Of a DNA stretch of 30,258 nucleotides, positions 23,357 through 30,258 are shown in pieces; within the stretch, counting starts at the first letter, position 1, and the number at the start of each line of letters is the position of its first letter. Position numbers and translations under genes: made by a program. The notes beneath the pieces were generated by a model. That model saw nothing but the letters and a program-made list of their open reading frames with translations, did no database searches and was not told the DNA's origin. Location: positions 1 to 30,258 of the forward strand of contig CANLCC010000025.1 of assembly GCA_947488815.1 (NCBI GenBank), read 5' to 3'. This stretch comes from CAIQIA01 sp945861105 (GTDB lineage: Bacteria > Cyanobacteriota > Cyanobacteriia > PCC-6307 > Cyanobiaceae).

Positions 23357-25813
23357 TCAGTATTGTCGCTGTTCAAAGCGGCCATGGCGAAGGTAGTGAG
23401 TCACTGGATCCACGCCCGATGCTTTGACATCGGGATTGAGTCGTAGGTATCGCTCTGGATCGAAACCATAGGGGAGTGGTTCTGTATTAAGGACGGCTAA
23501 GCTTGACTGGCCATTTAAAGCATTGGATTTAGATGTCTTCTTTGTTCCAAGAAGCTGTCTTAGAAATCGTTCGCGTTTTCCAATTGACGGCGATTCGTGA
23601 GGAGTCTTTGCTGCGCCAGCGGTAATTAAAGCAGCGGTGTGAACCGCAGCAGCAGCGGGTGGTTGGACAGAAACAGCGGGCTTTGATGCCAGGATCTGGT
23701 TTAGGACCCGATCGTGATGCAGCCGCCTCAGGTTGTAAGTTGCATCAGCGGTTGTTCCGTGCAGCGAAGAGTTAACGGAGGCATCACTTGGGCGTTGCAA
23801 CTGTTGCCGAGAACGGAATGATGCATTCACAATGCTGAAACCTTCGCTTTCTTGGTTCCAAAAGTCATAAGCGTTGAAAGAAGTAACCCATGCCTTCCAC
23901 GACTTAGCCAGGGATTCAAACTCACGGCTAATCGTGGCCAGTGAGTCGAATGCAGATGCGATTACTGTGGTCATTTCGCGTTCAATATAATCTTGCTCAA
24001 GGGCAAAGAATCCATTGCGGCTGCGGTCAGCAAACACGACATCTCCCCGCTGACTCGTAGGGGCTGGCGCAAGCGGATCTAGGAGCGTACGCACATCCAC
24101 CAAGTCCTTGTCGCGTAGCTCTTGAACAATTTCATCAGGCACAGGTCGCAGCACATCTTTTTGGAGCTTGCCCAAAGAGCCCATCATTCGCTTATAGCGG
24201 CCGTAAACCTCCTTGGGTTCCATGAACTGAGGACCTTGTCTGAATGCCTTAAGCACCTCGCTATAAACGGTCAGCAAGAGAACGTTCCGCGTTGCTATGG
24301 CAGACGCAAGTCGGCGACTGAAATAACGCTGAACGCTCTCAAGTGATAGACCAAAATACGTTGAATTGACAATTAGTCCATGGAAAGTAGCAAAAAATTC
24401 GCCTGACAATGAGTGACCACTATCGTGATAGGCAAATAGATTGCTGTTGATGACAAGCTTGTAGCCGTGCTGCTTCAGCCTCAGCGAAAGGTCGACATCA
24501 TCATTCCTCAGAAACACAGGAAGCACGCCGCCGATTTTCTCGAGCGCTGCGAACGGGAACGAAATGAAAATGAATGTCGAGAAATCGACATCAAGCGACT
24601 GGCCAAGGTTATTCAGATGTGCTGGATCTTTGATATTCTGGCCGTGGCGAACCAGGTAGGGGTATAATTTATGCTGGTTTTTTTGAATTGATGGTTGCGT
24701 CGGCCTGTCGGACAGCTCGTTGAAAAACTGCCCCCAGTAGCCTCCCCATTCTTGAATGCAAAGAGGATTTTCGCGGGCAAACACAATGCTCGAGGCGAAT
24801 GTATTGGCGTTGCGGAGGGTGACATAGCCATCATGCCTTAATATTGTTTCGGGGTCGATGCCTGCGTCGTCATCAATAATAATTACTTCGTCAATCGTGT
24901 TGAGGCCTTCGCCTGCTCGTTTGACCATCTCGGCGAGGAAAGAAGCGTTGCCTCCGCCGCCGTAATTGCCTCCCTGGGTATAGAGAACTCTGAGCCCTGA
25001 TGCGGATGGACTGAAAAGATCTGCCTGGTCTTTACCGGTTGCGTCGTAAACAATGAAAAGGCTGCGCTGGACGAAATGCTTCCACTGGTGATCGTTGCTG
25101 ACGCGTTCGTGCAACAGTTCCAACGTTTTGGCCACCAGGTCTGGATTGCCATAGGTTCGGAACAGATAAATCCGTTGCCCCAGGTTCACCTGTTTGCTTG
25201 CAGTGCGTCCCAGCCAGCGGAAGCCTGCAAGCACGCCGACATCGGACAGGCATTCAATGGAGGCTGTCAGTCTGTAACCAGGTTTCATGACCTTGACGCC
25301 GAACCAGGAACCCTGCAGATCTGCAAGATTGCCCTGCCTTTCCCACTCGTCGATGTTGTTGGCTGCTGTACTCCGGTCTTCGCCCTCGAATGATTTGAGG
25401 GTTCGCCCGCCCTCGACCACAGTTTCCCTCAGGACCTGCGAGCCACGGCTGGAGACGGCTTTGATAATGACCCGGAATCGTCCGCAACCCCTGATCCGGA
25501 ACCCGACTGAGGACAGATTGCTGTGATCCCGCAGTGCATCGAGAAACAGGCTGAGGTGGTACGTGTCGAGATGCAGCCAGTCGCCCTGGAGGAAGGTGCA
25601 TGGCTGTGCCAGCAGTGCGGCTGGATCATCGGTACTGTTCCAGGTCTGGATCACCGACTCATCGGCAGCACTGAAGCTGCCCCCCAGATCAACCTCAAAT
25701 GGGGCTGTGTCGAGCTCGGGCAGGCGGAACCGACTCAGTTCGTCGCGGATCAGGTCAATGGCGGCCATGATCGGAGCTCGGGGGGCAGTCGGGGCCAGTA
25801 TCACAGATCTCAT
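23357..25813 (-). CDS. GlfT2-like galactofuranosyltransferase
   Basis: An 818-residue protein. ATG at 25813 overlaps the P450 stop (ATGA); the frame is open 14 codons further up. An N-terminal beta-rich domain (about 30-205) precedes a GT-A domain: TYGNPDLVAKTLELLHE near 220-236, LRVLYTQGGNYGGGGNASF, IIIDDDAGIDPETILRHDGY with D314-D316 as likely metal/nucleotide site, and LRNDDVDLSLRLKQHGYKL with D438-D439. This order matches mycobacterial GlfT2, which polymerises galactofuranose. A helical region and a variable linker follow, then a short C-terminal module, FDPERYLRLNPDV...HYLRHGRFEQR, seen on other bacterial glycosyltransferases. G/C content drops sharply near D314. UDP-Galf would come from Glf. 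Specificity is inferred. Confidence 0.85.
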   Translation of the reverse strand: MRSVILAPTAPRAPIMAAIDLIRDELSRFRLPELDTAPFEVDLGGSFSAADESVIQTWNSTDDPAALLAQPCTFLQGDWLHLDTYHLSLFLDALRDHSNLSSVGFRIRGCGRFRVIIKAVSSRGSQVLRETVVEGGRTLKSFEGEDRSTAANNIDEWERQGNLADLQGSWFGVKVMKPGYRLTASIECLSDVGVLAGFRWLGRTASKQVNLGQRIYLFRTYGNPDLVAKTLELLHERVSNDHQWKHFVQRSLFIVYDATGKDQADLFSPSASGLRVLYTQGGNYGGGGNASFLAEMVKRAGEGLNTIDEVIIIDDDAGIDPETILRHDGYVTLRNANTFASSIVFARENPLCIQEWGGYWGQFFNELSDRPTQPSIQKNQHKLYPYLVRHGQNIKDPAHLNNLGQSLDVDFSTFIFISFPFAALEKIGGVLPVFLRNDDVDLSLRLKQHGYKLVINSNLFAYHDSGHSLSGEFFATFHGLIVNSTYFGLSLESVQRYFSRRLASAIATRNVLLLTVYSEVLKAFRQGPQFMEPKEVYGRYKRMMGSLGKLQKDVLRPVPDEIVQELRDKDLVDVRTLLDPLAPAPTSQRGDVVFADRSRNGFFALEQDYIEREMTTVIASAFDSLATISREFESLAKSWKAWVTSFNAYDFWNQESEGFSIVNASFRSRQQLQRPSDASVNSSLHGTTADATYNLRRLHHDRVLNQILASKPAVSVQPPAAAAVHTAALITAGAAKTPHESPSIGKRERFLRQLLGTKKTSKSNALNGQSSLAVLNTEPLPYGFDPERYLRLNPDVKASGVDPVTHYLRHGRFEQRQY

Positions 25814-27201
25814 GCGTTTTCCATGCAGTCCCCGCCCTGCTGTGCCTCTGGCCACTGCCGTTGCTCCAGGCGCACGGTCACTCCTGTGGTCGAGCGCAGG
25901 GTCAGCCGTCCCACCAGCGCCGGTGCCGACGTCCCATCGGGGGCCAGCTGGTACCGCCCCAGCAACGCCACCAGCAGCACCAGGGCCTCCTGCAGGGCAA
26001 AGGCCGCCCCCGGACAGCGTCGTGGTCCCATCCCGAAGGGAAGGTAGGCATCGCGGATGGCTCCCCGCTCGTCGCCCGTCAGGAAGCGTTCTGGCCTGAA
26101 GGTATTCGGCTCGTTCCAGGGACCCCGGTGCCGTTGGATCACCCAGGGCGACAGGGTGAGGATGCCGCCGACAGGACAGCGTTCTCCGGCCACCGTCTCA
26201 CCATGCAGTGACTGGCGGATCACGAATGGCAAGGGGGGGTACAGGCGCAGGGTTTCGTTCAGCACCGCCGTGGTGGTCGCCAGGCGCAGGAGATCGGCTG
26301 GTGCAGGGCTGCCGCCGGTCTCGGCCAGCAAGGCATCGATCTCGGCACGCACCGCCCGTTGGCAGGGTTGGTCCCGGCTCAGCAGCCACCCCGCCATGGC
26401 GAGCAGCATCGCGGAGGTCTCATGGCCGGCCAGGAACAGCACACACACCTGGTCCACCAGTTGCTCGGCGGTGAAGGCGCCACTGTCGATGAGCACCTGC
26501 AGCAGGTCCTGGCGTGGTTCGCTCTCGCCGCTCAGCCGCCGCCGCACCCGCTCGGCCAGCCAGAGGCGGATGGGTCGGGCGTGGTGGCGCAGGTATCCCT
26601 CAAGCCAGGGCCCCGGCACCCCCAGCAGCCGCAACACCAGGGCCGGCACCGTGCGGTGCTGATAGAGGGCGAAGGCCTCGAACAGTGCCGTGGCTTCGTC
26701 TTCGGCCACCGCTTCCCCGAGGATCGTGCGAACGATCACATCAGCGGTGTAGGCCGTCATCTCGCTCTGCAGGTCGCAGCGGTCGCCACCACCGTCGCTT
26801 TGCCGGCTTTCTAACCTCTGCATCAGGGCCGAGGCCGCCGCCTGCATCTGCGGATAAACCTTCTGCAGGCTCGCCTGTTGCAAGGCCTGGTCGATCCAGC
26901 GGCGCTGCTCCTGCCATTCGTCGCCATTGACGGAAAACACCCCTCGGCCGATCAGCGGGGCAAGCACCCACAGGGTGAGCGGATGCTTGGGGTGGTCATC
27001 CACCTCGTCGACCAGCAGCCTCCGCACCTCGGCCGGCTCATTCACCAGCACCATGGTCTGCCCCAGCAGGCTGGCCCGGCCGGCGGGAAGGCGATAACTG
27101 AACGGCGTGAGCCAGGCGAACCAGCTGCGCAGCCCCTCCAGCCGCTGGCGCCAGGTGGCACGCCGAGGCGGTACGGGACATGGCGGTTCCCAGCCCCCCA
27201 T
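25810..27201 (-). CDS. Cytochrome P450
   Basis: A 463-residue soluble-type P450. Hallmarks in order are helix C WQEQRR at 96-101, the I-helix oxygen-activation motif AGHETS at 258-263, ETLR (ExxR) at 316-319, a PERF segment near 370-373, and the haem loop FGMGPRRCPG at 389-398 with Cys396 as the axial ligand. It has no N-terminal membrane anchor. The class resembles CYP110-like cyanobacterial P450s that hydroxylate fatty acids and terpenes, but I cannot fix the subfamily. Its start overlaps the hydrolase stop (TGATG) and its stop overlaps the glycosyltransferase start (ATGA), so it is locked into the capsule run. A redox partner is not encoded nearby. Hydroxylation of a lipid is a guess from context. 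Confidence 0.95.
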   Translation of the reverse strand: MGGWEPPCPVPPRRATWRQRLEGLRSWFAWLTPFSYRLPAGRASLLGQTMVLVNEPAEVRRLLVDEVDDHPKHPLTLWVLAPLIGRGVFSVNGDEWQEQRRWIDQALQQASLQKVYPQMQAAASALMQRLESRQSDGGGDRCDLQSEMTAYTADVIVRTILGEAVAEDEATALFEAFALYQHRTVPALVLRLLGVPGPWLEGYLRHHARPIRLWLAERVRRRLSGESEPRQDLLQVLIDSGAFTAEQLVDQVCVLFLAGHETSAMLLAMAGWLLSRDQPCQRAVRAEIDALLAETGGSPAPADLLRLATTTAVLNETLRLYPPLPFVIRQSLHGETVAGERCPVGGILTLSPWVIQRHRGPWNEPNTFRPERFLTGDERGAIRDAYLPFGMGPRRCPGAAFALQEALVLLVALLGRYQLAPDGTSAPALVGRLTLRSTTGVTVRLEQRQWPEAQQGGDCMENA

Positions 27202-28373
27202 CAGCCGCAGTCCAACAGCTGTGGGACCTCGCTCCGCACCACCTCCGCCAGCAGGTCATCGATCAGGTCGAAGCCGCCGCAGTCGATGCCGGCAGGTACG
27301 GCATGAAAGTATTGAAAATGCAGTCGGAACTGGTTGTTGAGCAGGCTCCACCGGCTCCGCAGTCCCAACCGCTGGCGCAATGGCACCACCCGCTGCTCGG
27401 GATAGGGCTGCAACGGTTTGCGAAGGTGCGGCAGCTCGTAGGGATTGACACCTGCTCCGCTGATCCAGTCATCCAGGGAGCTCACATCGAGCCACGGCAG
27501 TTCCGGTGCGGCTGCCAGGGTGTGCAGATCGTCGCGAAAGCTGTTCGCCTCGCTCAGACCTGCGAGATGGATCAGGTTCTGGCCCAGGGTCAGCAGCCGC
27601 AGCCGCGGCATCACGGGCTGTGCCCTGGGGTCACGCTTGAGCCCGGCCGCCAGCATGGCGGCGGCGTAGGTGCCACAGCTGTGGCCCAGCACCACCACAT
27701 CGGTGGCCGGGTCGTTCTGTTCAATCGCCAGCAGCAGCTGCCGCTGGTGCTCCAGCCGTTCCAGCAAGCCGCCGTCGAGGCCCCTGGCCAGCCGGTCGGT
27801 GTAGCGGATCGAGCGGAACAGCCAGCTGATCCGCCGCCGATCGGCCTCATGGCAGCCCAGCCAGATCAGCCCCGTGCAGACCCCCAGTCCCAGGGCCACC
27901 CCAGGCCAGGCCGACCCTGCGGCCACCAGCACTGCCCAAGCCACAGCTCCGACCAGTGCCCCCCAGGCCAGCACGAACACCAGGGGCCACAACAGGGTGA
28001 AACCGGCGCGGCGGCTCAGCCGCAGGCCCAGCGGCAGCACTCCGCCGGTGAGATAGCGGCTGTACAGCCAGGCGCCCTCGCGCAGCAGCGTGGCCCCATG
28101 GCGGGGCCACTGGCGCCTGACGAGATCGTCCCAGTGCAGCGTCACGATCTCCAGGGCCGCATCGGGTTGTCGCGGATCCCACGTGCGCCAGCGACTGTGC
28201 TGCGTATCACCTCCCCGTCGCTCGCGCTGAAGCCTGCCGCCGGCCAGCGGGTGGTGCTGCAGTTGCTCAAACAGCAGCCGCTGGAACTGGCCGGCTCCCC
28301 GGGGGTCGAATCCCCCCAGCACGTAGAGCCGGCGTCGGATCACAGGTTGCGCTCTGGAACGAGAATTATCCAT
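27201..28373 (-). CDS. Membrane-associated alpha/beta-hydrolase-like protein
   Basis: A 390-residue protein. YVLGGFDPRGAGQFQRLLF (residues 17-35) opens a hydrolase-like fold. A hydrophobic block at about 124-175 can hold two membrane helices. VVVLGHSCGTYAAAML (227-241) has the nucleophile-elbow pattern GHSxG with S232. LRLLTLGQNL near 258-267 and WLDVSSLDDWISG near 294-306 offer candidate acid residues, and H357 is a possible catalytic histidine. I recall this type as an uncharacterised hydrolase family with no known substrate. ATG at 28373 has GGAGG three bases before it; a GTG at 28343 is an alternative. It heads the minus-strand capsule run and is divergent from kpsC, with only 18 bases between starts. 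Confidence 0.82.
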   Translation of the reverse strand: MDNSRSRAQPVIRRRLYVLGGFDPRGAGQFQRLLFEQLQHHPLAGGRLQRERRGGDTQHSRWRTWDPRQPDAALEIVTLHWDDLVRRQWPRHGATLLREGAWLYSRYLTGGVLPLGLRLSRRAGFTLLWPLVFVLAWGALVGAVAWAVLVAAGSAWPGVALGLGVCTGLIWLGCHEADRRRISWLFRSIRYTDRLARGLDGGLLERLEHQRQLLLAIEQNDPATDVVVLGHSCGTYAAAMLAAGLKRDPRAQPVMPRLRLLTLGQNLIHLAGLSEANSFRDDLHTLAAAPELPWLDVSSLDDWISGAGVNPYELPHLRKPLQPYPEQRVVPLRQRLGLRSRWSLLNNQFRLHFQYFHAVPAGIDCGGFDLIDDLLAEVVRSEVPQLLDCG

Positions 28374-28391
28374 GCTCCTCCGGCGAAGGCC

Positions 28392-30258
28392 ATGCGGCTC
28401 GGTGTGCCCAATCCCGCCATGGCCCGTCTGCCGGGGCTGGCGGCCCTGCTCAGCCCCCATGAGCTGGTGCTGGGGGAACGGGCCTGCCGGCGGGATCAGC
28501 AGCTGCAGGCCCTGCTGGCCTGGGGGCGCAAGCCGAGCGCCGCCTGGGCCGAGGCGGAGGCCCGGCGCCGGGATCTGCCGCTCTGGCGCTGCGAAGACGG
28601 GTTTCTGCGGTCCCTCGGCCTGGGCCCCGAGGAGCCGCCCCTGGCGCTGGTGCTCGATGACACGGGCATCTATTACGACTCCACCGTCCCCAGCGGTCTC
28701 GACCGGCTCGTGGCCGCCGACCTGGACGCCGACGCTCGCCGGCGGGCCGTCGCCCTGCGCAACGCCTGGTGTACCGCCGGCCTGTCGAAGTACAACGGTG
28801 CCTGCGACTCGCCCCCCCCCGCCGAGCCCTACGTGCTGGTGGTGGACCAGACGGCCGGGGACCTCTCCCTGCGCTGGGGGGCGGGCGACACCGATGCCTT
28901 TGCGGCGGCCCTGGCGGCGGCCCTGGCCGACCACCCGCAGCATCACGTCGTCGTGAAGCAGCATCCGGATGTGGTGGCCGGTCGCAAGCGGGGGCATTTC
29001 ACGGCGGCCCAGCTGCGCCACCCGCGCATCCTCACGGTTGCGGATGGGGGGCATCCCGTTGCCCTGCTGGCGCAGGCGGCTGCGGTCTACGTGGTCACGT
29101 CGCAGATGGGGTTCGAGGCGCTGCTCTGGGGCCGGCCCGTGCATTGCTTCGGGATGCCGTTCTATGCCGGCTGGGGCCTCACCAGCGACCGTCGTCCCGC
29201 ACCGCCCTGGCGCCGGGGGGGAGCGGATCTGGAGCAGCTGGTGCATGGGGCCCTGGTGGGCTATTCCCGCTATCGCGATCCGGTGAGCGGGGCCCCCTGT
29301 GGTCCAGAACGGTTGATCGACCATCTGGCCCTGCAGCGGCAGCATCTGCTGGCGGTGCCCCCCGACCTGGTGGCCTACGGCTTCCGGCGCTGGAAGCGGC
29401 CGGTGCTGCGGCGGTACCTGCGCGGTCCGCGGGGCAGCCGGCTGCGGTTCCGTCGGCTGGGGGCGCCAGCGCCAGTGCCGGGGGTGACGGCGGTGGTCTG
29501 GGGCCGCCAGCGGCAGCTGGCCGCCCCCACCCTCCATCTGGAGGACGGCTTTCTGCGGTCGGTGGGTCTGGGGGCCAACCTCATCGAGCCGCTGTCGTGG
29601 GTGGTGGACCGACGTGGCATCTACTACGACAGTTCAGCCCCCAGCGACCTGGAGCACTTTCTGGCCGGCCATGGCTTCGAACCCCACGAGCGTCGGCGCG
29701 CCCAGGCCCTGCGGGAACGCATCGTCGCCGCCGGCCTGACCAAGTACAACCTGCAGGCCGAGCCCTGGCGGCGTCCCCCCCGGGTGGAGGGTCGGCCGGT
29801 GGTGCTGGTGCCGGGGCAGGTGCCCGGCGACGCCTCGATCCGCTATGGGGTGCCCGCCGACAGCCCGGTGCGCAGCAACGCCGATCTGCTGGCGGCCGTG
29901 CGGGAGACCCAGCCCGAGGCCTACGTGCTGTACAAGCCCCACCCCGATGTGGTGGCGGGGCTGCGCCACGGCGGCGCCGGTGAACGTCACTGTCCAGGGC
30001 TGGCCGACGAAGTGCTGCTGCACGGCGCCATGGACCATCTGCTGGGACTGGTGGATGGCGTGCATGTGCTCACCTCGCTCACGGGCTTTGAAGCCCTGCT
30101 GCGCCGTCGTCCGGTGCATGTGCATGGACTGCCGTTCTATGCGGGATGGGGGCTCACCCACGACCGGCTGCGCTGTCCGCGGCGGGGGCGCGGGCTGCAG
30201 CTTGACGAGCTTGTGTTCGGGGCCCTCATCCAGTACCCGATATACGTCTGTCGTCGCA
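28392..30258 (+). CDS. kpsC: Capsule polysaccharide beta-Kdo transferase KpsC (C-terminus beyond window)
   Basis: At least 622 residues, open to the window end. KpsC builds the short beta-Kdo linker on the lipid anchor of ABC-exported capsules. Two tandem copies of one module are evident. EDGFLRS occurs at residues 68-74 and 384-390; GIYYDS with PSxL follows each; GLSKYN and GLTKYN mark the middle; KQHPDVV and KPHPDVV come next; FYAGWGLT lies at about 257 and 582. E. coli KpsC likewise has two retaining beta-Kdo transferase modules of differing linkage, and is about 675 residues long, so roughly 50 residues are missing here. ATG at 28392 is chosen as the first good start. KpsS, KpsD and Kdo-supply genes may lie to the right. 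Confidence 0.95.
   Translation, partial: MRLGVPNPAMARLPGLAALLSPHELVLGERACRRDQQLQALLAWGRKPSAAWAEAEARRRDLPLWRCEDGFLRSLGLGPEEPPLALVLDDTGIYYDSTVPSGLDRLVAADLDADARRRAVALRNAWCTAGLSKYNGACDSPPPAEPYVLVVDQTAGDLSLRWGAGDTDAFAAALAAALADHPQHHVVVKQHPDVVAGRKRGHFTAAQLRHPRILTVADGGHPVALLAQAAAVYVVTSQMGFEALLWGRPVHCFGMPFYAGWGLTSDRRPAPPWRRGGADLEQLVHGALVGYSRYRDPVSGAPCGPERLIDHLALQRQHLLAVPPDLVAYGFRRWKRPVLRRYLRGPRGSRLRFRRLGAPAPVPGVTAVVWGRQRQLAAPTLHLEDGFLRSVGLGANLIEPLSWVVDRRGIYYDSSAPSDLEHFLAGHGFEPHERRRAQALRERIVAAGLTKYNLQAEPWRRPPRVEGRPVVLVPGQVPGDASIRYGVPADSPVRSNADLLAAVRETQPEAYVLYKPHPDVVAGLRHGGAGERHCPGLADEVLLHGAMDHLLGLVDGVHVLTSLTGFEALLRRRPVHVHGLPFYAGWGLTHDRLRCPRRGRGLQLDELVFGALIQYPIYVCRR

Noticed and set aside
28296..28320. 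A TpsiC-arm-like sequence (five G, TCGAATC, five or more C) suggesting a tRNA.
   Set aside because: It lies inside the hydrolase frame, where it encodes GFDPRG. No matching acceptor, D or anticodon arms were found around it.
28374..29537. Upstream extension of the hydrolase frame on the minus strand, making a 778-residue protein.
   Set aside because: The extension lies opposite kpsC, whose tandem modules are unmistakable. The extra sequence is low-complexity, while the ATG at 28373 has a ribosome-binding site.
28769..29983. A 404-codon plus-strand frame inside kpsC.
   Set aside because: It is out of frame with kpsC and Gly/Ala/Arg-rich; the kpsC frame carries paired conserved motifs through the same region.
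1..30258. CRISPR arrays, insertion sequences, prophage or integrase genes.
   Set aside because: No regularly spaced repeats, transposase motifs, terminal inverted repeats or integrase-like proteins were seen on either strand.

Overview
The window is GC-rich (41 G/C in the 60 bases at 6601-6660) and carries genes typical of cyanobacteria: aldehyde-deformylating oxygenase, acyl-ACP reductase, light-dependent protochlorophyllide reductase, psaM, a CRR6/DUF1817 NDH-1 assembly factor, a CpcS/CpeS-type bilin lyase and a TIGR03792-type protein. High GC, short intergenic gaps, many 1-8 base stop/start overlaps and only one HIP1 octamer noticed suggest a Cyanobium/Synechococcus-type picocyanobacterium. 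This is an inference; no rRNA or other taxonomic marker is present.

Region 1 (about 0.1-5.5 kb, + strand): creatininase-family amidohydrolase, ado, aar, accA, a short-chain dehydrogenase and folE. Ado and Aar form the cyanobacterial alkane pathway (acyl-ACP to aldehyde to alkane). AccA supplies malonyl-CoA for the fatty acids that feed it.

Region 2 (5.4-10.0 kb, both strands): trpF, an M50 site-2-protease-like membrane protease, a LipM/LplA-type lipoyl-pathway transferase, a TauE/SafE exporter, a CRR6-like protein and phoU. Several neighbours overlap tail to tail.

Region 3 (10.1-16.1 kb, + strand): a 30-codon psaM, a small membrane/coiled-coil protein coupled to por, two unknown coupled proteins, a YpfJ-type zinc metallopeptidase, a CpcS-like lyase, trmD, ispF and a TIGR03792-type protein.

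Region 4 (16.2-30.3 kb): a capsule (ABC-transporter-dependent, group 2/3-like) locus. On the + strand lie UDP-galactopyranose mutase (glf), a GT2 glycosyltransferase and a methyltransferase-like protein. Converging on them from the right is a tightly coupled minus-strand run: alpha/beta-hydrolase-like membrane protein, cytochrome P450, GlfT2-like galactofuranosyltransferase, kpsM, kpsT, kpsE. Divergent from the hydrolase is kpsC, the dual beta-Kdo transferase, cut by the window end. The middle of the locus (about 19.2-24.9 kb) is much more AT-rich than the flanks (24 G/C of 60 at 19741-19800), which suggests an acquired or exchanged capsule cassette. The predicted product is a galactofuranose-containing polysaccharide on a Kdo-lipid anchor, exported by KpsMTE. 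The P450 and the hydrolase placed ahead of the export genes are the least expected part and the best candidate for something undescribed.
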